Assembly: GCA_016709665.1 (NCBI GenBank)
Contig: JADJMI010000001.1
Span: 1 to 64,000, forward strand
Reading direction: 5' to 3'
DNA length: 64,000 nucleotides
From: Betaproteobacteria bacterium
GTDB lineage: Bacteria; Pseudomonadota; Gammaproteobacteria; Burkholderiales; Usitatibacteraceae
Notes under the pieces: model-generated
What the model saw: only the letters and a program-made list of their open reading frames with translations
Database searches by the model: none
What the model was told of the DNA's origin: nothing
Shown: in pieces, positions 16,484 to 24,802 of the stretch
How the letters are laid out: each line of letters begins with the position of its first letter
How positions within the stretch are numbered: position 1 is the first letter of the stretch
Translations under genes and position numbers: made by a program

Positions 16484-16770
16484 CCGAAGACCGCCTGGTA
16501 GAGGAACCCGCCCCGTTCCATCGCCACGGGCACGAGGAAGATGCCCACCTCGCCCAGCCGCCCGTGCCGCATCCGGTAGGTCTGCTGCGGCAGCACCACG
16601 GCCGCGGTGTTGCGAAAGAGCAGCGAGAACGGCGAGCGAAAGCCCGCCGGTGCACGGGCCGGCAGGCTCCGCGCCTCGACCAGCTGGAAATCGACGGTGC
16701 CGTCGTCCAGCTGCGCGACGAACGTCTCGTTCACGCAGCCCGTGAAGTGATCGACCGTGAGCAGTTGCAA
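16480..16770 (-). CDS. DUF6916-like protein of the collar cluster
   Basis: The 96-residue product most likely starts with TTG at 16770, behind a GGAAGG site; no ATG or GTG fits. It shows the family pattern LTVDHFTGCVNETFVAQL, then FRSPFSLLFRNTAAVVLPQQ, YRMRHGRLGEVGIFLVP and a terminal Y-Q-A-V-F-G. It follows a Tat-exported protein gene by 20 bases, in a small operon that converges on the collar genes and GNAT. I recall the family beside collar-protein genes, but the function is not known. Confidence 0.7.
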   Translation of the reverse strand: MQLLTVDHFTGCVNETFVAQLDDGTVDFQLVEARSLPARAPAGFRSPFSLLFRNTAAVVLPQQTYRMRHGRLGEVGIFLVPVAMERGGFLYQAVFG

Positions 16771-16790
16771 GGGGGCCTTCCGTCGCGCGA

Positions 16791-17411
16791 TCAGGCGACG
16801 GGCGCGACGCGGATCGAGAGGGCGTCGAAGTACCCGGCCGCCGGCCCGGCAAGCGGCGAACGCTCGTCGCCGCTGTGAACGAGCCCCGCGGCATCCACGG
16901 GCGAGCGGTCCCGGCGGGCGAAGGCGAGCACGTAATGCCCCGGCGAAAGGCGCGCGTGCTCCCCGATCGCGATTCGGCACGATTCGTCGTGGCGCACCGT
17001 GTCGCCCGCGACGCGATAGACCACCTCCAGGCGGCGCAGGGCCTCGCGCCCCGCGACGAAGCGCGCGCAGTCCGTGCGGCTCGGCACCGGGCCCGCGGCG
17101 TAGCGCCACGCGACGTAGGGCACGGCGGATCCTTCCCCCGCGCCGAACATCGCGCGCACCTCGAGGCTGTCGAAGGCCTCGAGGCCATCCCCGGCCTGCA
17201 GGCCGTCGACGACGATCTCCATCACGGAATCCGCGCAGTCGGCGCACGGCGCCCGGGAGAGCGGGACGAAAGGCGTACCCGCCTTCGCCTCGCGGGCGAC
17301 GAGGAGGAAGAACCGGGGAGGATCGGCGACCGCCACCGCCGCGCGGGCGAGAGGGGCTGTCGCGAGGCCGGCCAGGACACCGGCCGAACCGAGGAATCGC
17401 CGTCGTTTCAT
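16791..17411 (-). CDS. Tat-exported protein of the collar cluster
   Basis: The 206-residue protein starts with a twin-arginine signal (M-K-R-R-R-F-L-G then an Ala/Leu-rich segment to A-R-A at about 23). The mature part has no domain that I recognise. It holds two Cys near residue 55 (APCADCADS) and further Cys at about 117 and 148, so disulfides or metal binding are possible. The ATG at 17411 follows an AAGGAGG site. It lies upstream of the DUF6916 gene and probably shares its transcript. Folding before export, as the Tat signal implies, would fit a cofactor-bearing or oligomeric product. Confidence 0.65.
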   Translation of the reverse strand: MKRRRFLGSAGVLAGLATAPLARAAVAVADPPRFFLLVAREAKAGTPFVPLSRAPCADCADSVMEIVVDGLQAGDGLEAFDSLEVRAMFGAGEGSAVPYVAWRYAAGPVPSRTDCARFVAGREALRRLEVVYRVAGDTVRHDESCRIAIGEHARLSPGHYVLAFARRDRSPVDAAGLVHSGDERSPLAGPAAGYFDALSIRVAPVA

Positions 17412-17497
17412 GGCATGCGGGCCTCCTTGCCTTCCAGTGTCCGGCGCGCGCGCCGCGGCACCGTGACGGGTATCAAGGGAGGATCGAATATCGCCCG

Positions 17498-17965
17498 CTA
17501 CTTCATCCGGTAGCCCGCATGGCAGGCCACGCACTGCGCCGTCACGGCGGCCAGGGCGCCGAGCGCCGGCTTCACGTCGCCCGTCACGCCCGCGTTCGTC
17601 GCTTCCACGGCGAAGCGGCTGGCGCTCCGGTGCATCTGCGTGCCGACGGCCTGCATGCCCTCGGGCATGAACTTCGCCACGTCGTGCGCGCCGTGGGCCT
17701 CGAGGGACGTCATGCCCAGGCGCGTCTCGGCGACTTGCGAGGCCTTGTCGTACGCGCCCGTGGCGAGCGCCTGCTGGATCTCCTGCAGGGCGAGCAGGTG
17801 ATCGCGCATGTTGGCGAGGGTGTGCGTGCGAAGCGGTTCGGGAAAATCCACGGCGACGCGCGCATCCGGAGCGGGTGCGGCGTGGCCGGCGTGGTCGTGG
17901 CCGGGCCCGGCGGCGCAGCCCGCGGCGAGGACGGCGATGAACGAGAGGGCGAAACGGGCATTCAC
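17498..17965 (-). CDS. cytochrome c-type lipoprotein
   Basis: The 155-residue protein has a lipoprotein signal (FALSFIAVLAAGC, Cys at about 17), a His-rich linker (GHDHAGHAA) and a four-helix-like body. It ends with a single heme site C-V-A-C-H close to the C-terminus. That C-terminal heme position is typical of cytochrome c'/c556-type proteins. The GTG at 17965 is preferred because AAGGA lies in front of it; an upstream start at 17989 would add eight residues. It should be anchored on the periplasmic side of a membrane. The redox partner is unknown. Confidence 0.8.
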   Translation of the reverse strand: MNARFALSFIAVLAAGCAAGPGHDHAGHAAPAPDARVAVDFPEPLRTHTLANMRDHLLALQEIQQALATGAYDKASQVAETRLGMTSLEAHGAHDVAKFMPEGMQAVGTQMHRSASRFAVEATNAGVTGDVKPALGALAAVTAQCVACHAGYRMK

Positions 17966-18039
17966 GGACAGTCCTTGCAGGATTTCCAAGGCGTCGAGCG
18001 TAACCGCGAAGCGCCCCCGCCCGCTATCATCGGCCCTTC

Positions 18040-19182
18040 ATGAACGCCCCCGCCGCCACGCGCAACCGCTACGACCTCGCCGAGCTTTCCGGCGCGTTCG
18101 GCGACCTGGGCACGCTCGTTCCCTTCCTGGTGGCCTATCTCGCCGTCGTGAAGATGGACCCGGTGGGCGTGCTGCTGGGCTTCGGCGGCGCGATGGTCGC
18201 CACGGGCCTGTGGTACCGCACGCCCTTCCCCGTGCAGCCGATGAAGGCCATCGGCGCCGCGGCCGCCACGCAAGCCGCGGGCATCGCCGCGGTGACGCCC
18301 GCGATGGTGGTGGGCTCGGGCCTCGTCACCGCCGTCATCTGGCTCGTGCTCGGCGCCACCGGCCTCGCGAAGAAGGTAGCGGAATGGATTCCGCGGCCCG
18401 CCTTGCTCGGCGTCGTCCTGGGCCTGGGCTTCAGCTTCATGCTCGAGGGCATCCGCTTCATGTCGGCCGGCGTGTGGGTGGCCGCGCCGCTCCTCGCCTT
18501 CGCGCTCCTCGCCAACGCGCGCCTCGCCGTGATGCCGATCCTGCTCGTCGCCGGGGCCATCCTCGCCGTCGTGCAGGATCCGGCCGTCGCGCAGCAGCTC
18601 GCCGCCGTGCGTCCGGGGTTCAGGCTGCCGGCCTTCGCCTGGCCCACCCTCACGCCGAACGACCTGTGGCTGGGCGCTGTGCTCCTCGCCCTGCCGCAGC
18701 TGCCGCTTACTTTCGGCAACGCCCTCCTCGCCATCAAGGACGAGAACAACCGCCACTTCCCCGACCGGCCCGTGGCCGAGCGCGGCATCGCGATTTCCAC
18801 CGGCCTCGCCAACGCCTGGACGAGCTCGGTGGGCGGCGTACCCGTGTGCCACGGCGCGGGCGGCATGGCCGGGCACATGAAGTTCGGCGCGCGCACGGGC
18901 GGGGCCACGGTGATGGTGGGCGCGCTGCTGCTGGTGCTGGGGCTCTTCTTCGCCGATTCCGTGGGCGTGCTGCTGCGGCTCTTTCCGCCGCCCGTGCTGG
19001 GCGTCATCCTGTTCCTCGCCGGGGCGGAACTCGCGCTCTCCAGCCGCGAATCGGGCAACGAGCGCGTGGGCCGCTTCGTGCTCCTCACGACGGCCGCCTT
19101 CACCGTCATCCACGTGGGCGTGGCCGTCCTCTTCGGCATCGCGGCCTACCACGCCTCGAAGCGCGGCTGGCTGCGGCCGTAG
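18040..19182 (+). CDS. MOT1-type molybdate/sulfate transporter
   Basis: The 380-residue membrane protein matches the MOT1 family. Two copies of the family motif are visible: ELSGAFGDLGTLVPFLVAY at the N-terminus, and LPQLPLTFGNALLAIKDEN near residues 215-235. The TPFPVQPMKAIGAAA signature sits near residue 68. About ten membrane helices cover the protein. Plant and algal MOT1 proteins take up molybdate; bacterial members are often labelled sulfate permeases. No molybdenum-cofactor gene is adjacent, so the substrate remains open. Confidence 0.83.
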   Translation: MNAPAATRNRYDLAELSGAFGDLGTLVPFLVAYLAVVKMDPVGVLLGFGGAMVATGLWYRTPFPVQPMKAIGAAAATQAAGIAAVTPAMVVGSGLVTAVIWLVLGATGLAKKVAEWIPRPALLGVVLGLGFSFMLEGIRFMSAGVWVAAPLLAFALLANARLAVMPILLVAGAILAVVQDPAVAQQLAAVRPGFRLPAFAWPTLTPNDLWLGAVLLALPQLPLTFGNALLAIKDENNRHFPDRPVAERGIAISTGLANAWTSSVGGVPVCHGAGGMAGHMKFGARTGGATVMVGALLLVLGLFFADSVGVLLRLFPPPVLGVILFLAGAELALSSRESGNERVGRFVLLTTAAFTVIHVGVAVLFGIAAYHASKRGWLRP

Positions 19183-19197
19183 CGCGCCGGGGGAGGT

Positions 19198-21060
19198 TCA
19201 GCCCGAAGCGCGCATCTGCCGCATGCGCCGCCACAGCGTCACGCGGCTGATGCCCAGGCGCTCCGCGGCGATCGCCACGCGCCCGCCGGATCGCTCGAGC
19301 GCCTCGCGCACGCGATCCTCCTCGCCGGAGATCTCGAAGCGGCTCGCCACGATCGGCGCGTCCTCCAGCAGCCCGTTCACGTGCTTCGCGCTCAGGGTGC
19401 CCGAGCGCACGGTTGCGGCCACGCGCGCCATGGCGTTCTGCAGCTCGCGCACGTTGCCCGGCCATTCGTGCTGCTCGAGCGCGCGCACCGCCGAGGGCGC
19501 GAGCTTCGGCCCCTCGCCCGAGCGGTGGGACTGCGCGAGGAACTTCGCGGCCAGCATCGCGATGTCCTCGCGGCGGTGGCGAAGGGCCGGCAAGCGTAGC
19601 TGCAGCACGTCCAGCCGGTAGTAGAGGTCGTCGCGGAAGCGGCCGTCGGCGACGAGCTTGCGCAGGTTCTTGTTGGTGGCGGCCACGACGCGCACGTCCA
19701 CCGGGATCACCTGGTCGCTGCCCAGGCGCATCACCTTCTTTTCCTGCAGCACGCGCAGGAGCCGGCCCTGCGTGGTCGGGTCCATCTCGGCGATCTCGTC
19801 CAGGAAGATCGTGCCGCCGTGGGCCAGCTCGAAGAGGCCCGCCTTGCCCTTGGGGCTCGCGCCCGTGAAGGCGCCGGGCACGTAGCCGAAGAGCTCGCTC
19901 TCGAGCAGGCCGCCCGGAAGCGCCGCGCAGTTCACCGCGACGAACGCGCCCTCGCGCCGCGGGCTCGCGTTGTGGATGCCCTGCGCGAAGAGCTCCTTGC
20001 CCGTGCCCGTCTCGCCCTGGACGAGCACCGTGTCCTGCGTGAGGGCGAAGGCCTCCGCGAGCCCGACCGCCTCGCGAAGCGCGGGGCTCTTGCCCAGGAT
20101 GTCCGCGAAGCGCGCCGTGGCGACGTGGCCCGTGGCGAGGATGCGCTTGCGCACGGAAGCCTCCAGCCGCTGGATCTGGCGCACGTCGTGGAAGGTGGCG
20201 AGCGCGCCCACCGTCTCGCCATCGACGCGGATGGGGATCGTGTCGCACACCAGGTCCTGGTCGAAGAGGCGCTCGACGCGCCCTTCCTCGCCCTCGCCGC
20301 TCGCGAGCACCTGCTCGAGCGCGAGCCGCGGCCAGAGCACGGCGACGGGCCGGCCGATGGCGTCCTCCTCGCCGACGCGCAGCATGCGCGCGGCGCGCGG
20401 GTTGATCACGGTGACGATCCCCTCGCGGTCCACGGCCAGCACGCCGTTCTCGCTGCCGGTGACCACGGCCCGCAGCAGCTGCCCCTTGGCGCGCTCCACC
20501 GCGCGTGCTCGGACGATGCGCTTGGCCTCGTCCACCGCCGCGAGGATGCCCTGGGCCACCGCCTCCACGGGCTGGCAGGCCATGCCCATGTTCCGCGCGA
20601 TCTCCGCGGTGATGTAGCCGCCGACGATGATGCCGGCCCCCTCGTCGCGGGCCTGTTCGACCGCGGGCGCGATGTCTTCCTCCCGGTGCAGCTCGTGCAG
20701 CGTGACCGTGACGCCCAGCATGTGGCCGATCTCGAGCGCCCCCGCCGACATGGGCGGGAAGGCGACGACCGCGATGTGCCGCGACTTGGCCCTCGCCTTG
20801 TGGATCGCGGTCATCAGGGTGACGGCGGAGGTGGAGATGTCCACCACGGAAAGATCCGGCAGCCGGCTCGCGACCAGCCGCGCCGTGGCGCCGCGGGAGA
20901 TGACCACTTCCACGCCCTCCGCCATGAGGCCGCGGGCGACGTCCACGGCCTCTCCCATGAGGCCCTTGGTGATGCGCACGTCCTCGTGGCGCCCCTTCAG
21001 GGTTTCACGGGCCAGTTCGAGCATTCCTGCGTCGAGGGAGAGCAAGGCGATCGAGGCCAT
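19198..21060 (-). CDS. PrpR-family sigma54-dependent activator, likely of the ttd operon
   Basis: The 620-residue protein has an N-terminal PrpR_N sensor (about 1-185), a PAS-like domain (about 195-310, NGVLAVDREGIVTVINPRAARM), and an AAA+ domain with Walker A GETGTGKE (about 349), the sigma54 contact loop G-A-F-T-G-A (about 394) and GTIFLDEIAEM. A Fis-type helix-turn-helix ends it (AAERLGISRVTLWRRM). It is divergent from ttdT, whose promoter region has a sigma54 site. PrpR_N binds small carboxylates in relatives, so a tartrate-like ligand is plausible but inferred. Confidence 0.87.
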   Translation of the reverse strand: MASIALLSLDAGMLELARETLKGRHEDVRITKGLMGEAVDVARGLMAEGVEVVISRGATARLVASRLPDLSVVDISTSAVTLMTAIHKARAKSRHIAVVAFPPMSAGALEIGHMLGVTVTLHELHREEDIAPAVEQARDEGAGIIVGGYITAEIARNMGMACQPVEAVAQGILAAVDEAKRIVRARAVERAKGQLLRAVVTGSENGVLAVDREGIVTVINPRAARMLRVGEEDAIGRPVAVLWPRLALEQVLASGEGEEGRVERLFDQDLVCDTIPIRVDGETVGALATFHDVRQIQRLEASVRKRILATGHVATARFADILGKSPALREAVGLAEAFALTQDTVLVQGETGTGKELFAQGIHNASPRREGAFVAVNCAALPGGLLESELFGYVPGAFTGASPKGKAGLFELAHGGTIFLDEIAEMDPTTQGRLLRVLQEKKVMRLGSDQVIPVDVRVVAATNKNLRKLVADGRFRDDLYYRLDVLQLRLPALRHRREDIAMLAAKFLAQSHRSGEGPKLAPSAVRALEQHEWPGNVRELQNAMARVAATVRSGTLSAKHVNGLLEDAPIVASRFEISGEEDRVREALERSGGRVAIAAERLGISRVTLWRRMRQMRASG

Positions 21061-21074
21061 GGGGCTTCCGGATT

Positions 21075-21120
21075 GAAACGCGGCGAAACGCGATGAAACG
21101 GATTGGAACACGGGCGTTTC
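21075..21120. promoter_or_regulatory. phased upstream activator repeats
   Basis: The hexamer GAAACG occurs at 21075-21080, 21085-21090 and 21095-21100, and a near copy (GGAACA) at 21105-21110. All are spaced by exactly 10 bp, one DNA turn. An inverted CGTTTC follows at 21115-21120. The block lies just upstream of the activator start codon, and its nearest edge is 51 bp before the sigma54 site, a normal place for an enhancer-binding protein. The likely binder is the adjacent PrpR-type protein. Confidence 0.6.
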
Positions 21121-21170
21121 TCGCGCCGACTGCGCCAGATCAAATGACTGATTCGATGCGTGATTTTTTC

Positions 21171-21186
21171 TGGCCCGCTTCGTGCA
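21171..21186 (+). promoter_or_regulatory. sigma54 promoter of the ttd operon
   Basis: The sequence TGGCCCGCTTCGTGCA carries GG at 21172-21173 and GC at 21184-21185 with exactly ten bases between them, the required -24/-12 geometry. It differs from the TGGCAC...TTGCA consensus at two places. Transcription would start near 21197, about 65 bases before the ttdT ATG. The divergent regulator has the sigma54 contact loop, which supports the call. Confidence 0.72.
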
Positions 21187-21262
21187 GGACTCCAGTCGAC
21201 CGGGCGTGCGGCGCCATCCAGGCCCACCCCGCTAGGGATCGAACCACCAAGGAGCCAAGAAG

Positions 21263-22699
21263 ATGAAACTCGACTGGAAAGCCGTCGCACCGCTCGCACT
21301 GGGCGCGATCATTTATTTCTCACCCGCGCCCGCGGGCCTGGAGCCGATCGCGTGGAATTATTTCGCGCTGTTCGTCACCGTCATCGCCGGCCTGATCCTG
21401 GAGCCCATTCCGGCCGCGGCCATCGGCCTCATCGGCGTCACCTTCGCCTCGGCGATGATGATGGTGCCCGGCAAGGCCGGCGCGCCGGTCGTGCTCGCCG
21501 ACGGGCTGAAGTTCGCCCTGGGCGGCTTCTCGAACGGCGTGGTGTGGCTCATCTTCACGGCCTACATGTTCTCGCTGGGCTACGAGAAGACGGGCCTGGG
21601 CAAGCGCATCTCGCTGCTGCTCATCAAGGCCCTGGGCAAGAAGACGCTGGGCCTGGGCTACGCGGTCGCGTTCGCCGACCTCGCGCTCGCGCCGTTCACG
21701 CCCTCCAACACCGCGAGAAGCGGCGGCATCATCTTCCCGATCATCAAGAACATCCCGCCGCTCTACGGCAGCACGCCCGAGTCGGGCCGCCGCAAGATCG
21801 GCAGCTACCTGATGTGGACGGCGATGGCGACCACCTGCGTGACGAGCAGCATGTTCCTCACCGCGCTCGCCCCGAACCTGCTCGCGATCGACATCCTGCA
21901 GAAGACGACGAAGCTCACCGTCGACTGGACCGAATGGTTCGTCGCCATGGCGCCGGCGTGCATCATCCTGTTCCTGCTCGTGCCCTGGCTCGTCTACGTG
22001 ATCTACCCGCCCGAAGTGAAGGAAAGCGCCGACGCGCCGAAGTGGGCCGGGAGCGAGCTGGAGAAGATGGGCAAGGTCACGCGGCCCGAGTACACCATGG
22101 GCGGGCTCGCCGTGATGGCGCTGCTGCTGTGGATCTTCGGCGGCAAGCGCTTCGACGCGACCACCGTCGCCCTCATGGGCCTGTGCCTGATGATCCTCAC
22201 CCGCGTCATCAGCTGGGAAGACGTGATCGCCCACAAGACCGCGTGGAACGTGCTGGTGTGGTTCGCCACGCTCGTCGCGCTGGCCGGGGGGCTGGCCAAC
22301 GTCGGGTTCCTCGCGTGGTTCGCCAAGGCGATGGCCGCCTCGATGGCCGGCCTGTCCGTGGGCTCGCTCATCATCGGGTTCGTGCTCATCTTCTACTTCG
22401 TGCACTACATGTTCGCCGCGCTCACGGCGCACACCACGGCCCTCATGCCCGTGATGCTCGCCACCGCGATGGCCGTGCCCGACATGCCGATGAAGACCAT
22501 GGGCCTGCTGCTCTTCGGCACCCTCGGCCTCATGGGCATCCTCACCCCGTACGCCACGGGCCCGAGCCCGATCTACTACGGCTGCGGTTACATCAGCCGC
22601 AAGGAATACTGGACGCTCGGCGCCGTCTTCGGCGTGATCTTCATCGCCGTGTTCCTGGGCGTCACCTACCCGTACCTGATGTTCATGGGCAAGGCCTGA
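21263..22699 (+). CDS. ttdT: DASS-family dicarboxylate antiporter, likely L-tartrate/succinate
   Basis: The 478-residue transporter has about twelve membrane helices and the family pattern of CitT/TtdT: APFTPSNTARSGGIIFPIIKN near residues 150-170 and HTTALMPVMLATAM near 393-406. A GGAG site precedes the ATG. It lies behind the sigma54 promoter and ahead of the two L-tartrate dehydratase subunits, so it most likely imports tartrate in exchange for succinate or oxaloacetate. In E. coli the order is ttdA-ttdB-ttdT; here the transporter comes first. Specificity rests on context. Confidence 0.83.
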   Translation: MKLDWKAVAPLALGAIIYFSPAPAGLEPIAWNYFALFVTVIAGLILEPIPAAAIGLIGVTFASAMMMVPGKAGAPVVLADGLKFALGGFSNGVVWLIFTAYMFSLGYEKTGLGKRISLLLIKALGKKTLGLGYAVAFADLALAPFTPSNTARSGGIIFPIIKNIPPLYGSTPESGRRKIGSYLMWTAMATTCVTSSMFLTALAPNLLAIDILQKTTKLTVDWTEWFVAMAPACIILFLLVPWLVYVIYPPEVKESADAPKWAGSELEKMGKVTRPEYTMGGLAVMALLLWIFGGKRFDATTVALMGLCLMILTRVISWEDVIAHKTAWNVLVWFATLVALAGGLANVGFLAWFAKAMAASMAGLSVGSLIIGFVLIFYFVHYMFAALTAHTTALMPVMLATAMAVPDMPMKTMGLLLFGTLGLMGILTPYATGPSPIYYGCGYISRKEYWTLGAVFGVIFIAVFLGVTYPYLMFMGKA

Positions 22700-22707
22700 G
22701 CTCTCCC

Positions 22708-22743
22708 GGGGTGGCGCACCCGCGACCGGCGGGACGCCACCCC
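22708..22743 (+). promoter_or_regulatory. intercistronic hairpin between ttdT and ttdA
   Basis: A perfect 9-bp stem pairs GGGGTGGCG at 22708-22716 with CGCCACCCC at 22735-22743, with an 18-base loop. It is GC-rich, and no U-run follows. It therefore looks like an RNA-processing or 3'-stabilising hairpin rather than a full terminator. It may set the ratio of transporter to enzyme. Confidence 0.5.
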
Positions 22744-22766
22744 CCCTTCCCGACTGGAGAACCCGC

Positions 22767-23720
22767 ATGAACATGCCCGCATCGGCATCCCCCGTCCCGG
22801 CACCCCGGACGGCCCCGCTGCCCGACAAGGAGCAAGCCGCGCGCGAGCTCACCGACATCATGGCCCGCTTCACCGGCTACGTCGGCAAGCGGCTGCCGCA
22901 GGACGTGCTCGACAAGCTGGCCGAGCTGCGCGAGCGCGAGACGAAGCCCCTCGCCAAGGTGGTCTACGACTCGATGTTCGACAACCTGGAGAAGGCGGAC
23001 CGGCTCGACCGGCCGTGCTGCCAGGACACCGGCGCCCTGCAGTACTTCGTGCGCGCCGGCGCCGGCTTCCCGCTGCTGGGCGAGCTGAAGGCCATCCTGG
23101 GCGACGCGGTGCGCCAGGCCACGAAGGAAGCGCCGCTTCGCCACAACGCGGTGGAGACCTTCGTCGAGAAGAACACCGGCACCAACACCGGCACGAGCAT
23201 CCCGTGGATCGACTGGGAGATCGTGCCCGACGACGACACCTGCACCATCGAGGTGTACATGGCCGGCGGCGGCTGCAGCCTGCCGGGCGCCGCGAAGGTG
23301 CTCATGCCCGCGGCCGGCTACGAGGGCGTGGTGCAGTTCGTCTTCGACGTGATCACCTCCTACGGCGTGAACGCCTGCCCGCCGCTGCTCGTGGGCGTGG
23401 GCGTCTCCACGTCCGTGGAGACGGCCGCGATGCTCTCCAAGCGCGCCATCCTGCGCCCCATCGGATCGCACCACCCCGACCCGCAGGCGGCGAAGATGGA
23501 GGCCCTGATGGAGAAGGGGCTGAACGACGTGGGCATCGGGCCGCAGGGCATGTCCGGCAGCGCGTCGGTGATGGGCGTGCACATCGAGGCTTCCGCGCGC
23601 CACCCCTCCACCATCGGCGTGGGCGTCTCCGTGGGCTGCTGGGCGCACCGCCGCGGCACCATCCGCTTCCAACCGGATCTGTCCTACGAGATCCTCTCGC
23701 ACAAGGGAGCCGTCCTGTGA
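22767..23720 (+). CDS. ttdA: L(+)-tartrate dehydratase alpha subunit
   Basis: The 317-residue protein follows E. coli TtdA through its length: FTGYVGKRLPQDVLDKL, CCQDTGALQYFV (cluster cysteine region), PLRHNAVETF, EVYMAGGGCSLPG and SVGCWAHRRGT. It has an extra N-terminal stretch of about 15 residues. This is the class I hydro-lyase catalytic chain that holds a 4Fe-4S cluster and converts L-tartrate to oxaloacetate with TtdB. Two-subunit class I fumarases are close relatives, so fumarate hydratase is the alternative name. The transporter and activator favour tartrate. The 3' end overlaps ttdB by 4 bases. Confidence 0.9.
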   Translation: MNMPASASPVPAPRTAPLPDKEQAARELTDIMARFTGYVGKRLPQDVLDKLAELRERETKPLAKVVYDSMFDNLEKADRLDRPCCQDTGALQYFVRAGAGFPLLGELKAILGDAVRQATKEAPLRHNAVETFVEKNTGTNTGTSIPWIDWEIVPDDDTCTIEVYMAGGGCSLPGAAKVLMPAAGYEGVVQFVFDVITSYGVNACPPLLVGVGVSTSVETAAMLSKRAILRPIGSHHPDPQAAKMEALMEKGLNDVGIGPQGMSGSASVMGVHIEASARHPSTIGVGVSVGCWAHRRGTIRFQPDLSYEILSHKGAVL

Positions 23721-24322
23721 AGAAGATCCTCACCACGCCCATCAAGGACGAGGACATCGCCGGCCTGCACGCCGGCGACGTGGTTTACCTCAACGGGCTC
23801 CTCGTCACCTGCCGCGACGTCGGCCACCGCCGGCTCATCGAACTGGGCCAGGCGCTTCCCGTGGACCTGCGCGGCAACGCGATCTTCCACGCCGGGCCCA
23901 TCGTCGTGAAGGACGGGGACGGGTGGAAGATCATCTCCATCGGGCCCACCACCTCGATGCGCATGGAGCGCTTCGAGCGCGACTTCATCCGCGAGACGGG
24001 CGTGAAGCTCATCGTGGGCAAGGGCGGCATGGGGCCCGAGACGGTGGAAGGCTGCCGCGAGCACAAGGCGCTGCATGCGGTGTTCCCCGGGGGCTGCGCC
24101 GTGCTCGCGGCCACGCAGGTGGAGAGAATCGAGCGCGTCGAGTGGCTGGACCTGGGCATGCCCGAGGCGCTCTGGGTGTGCCGCGTGAAGGAATTCGGCC
24201 CGCTCATCATCTCCATCGACACGCAGGGCAACAACCTCTTCGAGACCAACAAGGCCGAGTTCAACCGGCTCAAGGTGCCGGCCATCGCGGAGATCTCGAA
24301 GGAGGTGCGTTTCATCAAGTAG
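23717..24322 (+). CDS. ttdB: L(+)-tartrate dehydratase beta subunit
   Basis: The 201-residue product has the same length as E. coli TtdB and is close to it along the chain: KKILTTPIK, VTCRDVGHRRLIEL, IFHAGPIV, GPTTSMRME, GKGGMGPETVEGC, HAVFPGGCAVLAA and VKEFGPLIISIDT. It starts with GTG overlapping the ttdA stop (GTGA). It forms the swivelling part of the heterotetramer. The operon appears to end here. Confidence 0.9.
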   Translation: MKKILTTPIKDEDIAGLHAGDVVYLNGLLVTCRDVGHRRLIELGQALPVDLRGNAIFHAGPIVVKDGDGWKIISIGPTTSMRMERFERDFIRETGVKLIVGKGGMGPETVEGCREHKALHAVFPGGCAVLAATQVERIERVEWLDLGMPEALWVCRVKEFGPLIISIDTQGNNLFETNKAEFNRLKVPAIAEISKEVRFIK

Positions 24323-24354
24323 CGACTCCCCCGGGACGGGCGATAATCCCCCTC

Positions 24355-24705
24355 GTGCGAAAACTGCTCGCCCTGCTGCTGCTCGCGATCCTGCCCCTCA
24401 CGCCTTCGTGGGCGGGCGTGGCCGTGGAATGCCCGGGCGAAGCGGTCGCCGCGGCGCTCGCGCAGCCCCCCGGGGCCGACGTCGATGCCGCGGACCCCGA
24501 TTGCTGCGCGGAAGGCGAGGCGCGCGACGTGCAGTGCGGTTCGGACTGCACCGCCTGCCACGGCCCGGGTCTCATGGCCCTGACGGGCGTGCCGCCCGGC
24601 GTGGGCCCGTTGAAAGCCGGAACCGGCGACAGCACGCACGCGTGCCGCCTCGCCGCGCCGGTGACGAGCGCGCCGTTGCGACCGCCATCCCGGGCCCGCG
24701 CCTGA
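24355..24705 (+). CDS. small secreted Cys-rich protein, DUF2946-like
   Basis: The product is about 116 residues and starts with GTG. It has a Sec signal (KLLALLLLAILPLTPSWAG), then a Cys-rich stretch D-C-C-A-E near residue 46 and C-G-S-D-C-T-A-C-H near 57-65. It ends with P-L-R-P-P-S-R-A-R-A, like small exported proteins of copper or metal clusters. It is followed by a membrane-anchored DsbA-like protein and a glutaredoxin-CcdA fusion, so it may be a substrate or metal carrier of that redox pair. The family match is by impression only. Confidence 0.5.
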   Translation: MRKLLALLLLAILPLTPSWAGVAVECPGEAVAAALAQPPGADVDAADPDCCAEGEARDVQCGSDCTACHGPGLMALTGVPPGVGPLKAGTGDSTHACRLAAPVTSAPLRPPSRARA

Positions 24706-24802
24706 GGATCGCCCCGGCCGGCCGGTGCCTCGCGCACCCGGGCAGCCACCGCACGAACCGCATCGAACGGGCCGCCCGCGCGACCCGAACCAGGAGCATT
24801 CC

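Noticed and set aside
22767..24322. Housekeeping two-subunit fumarase.
   Set aside because: Full-length similarity to TtdA and TtdB, the coupled DASS antiporter and a dedicated sigma54 activator favour tartrate dehydratase, though fumarase activity cannot be excluded.
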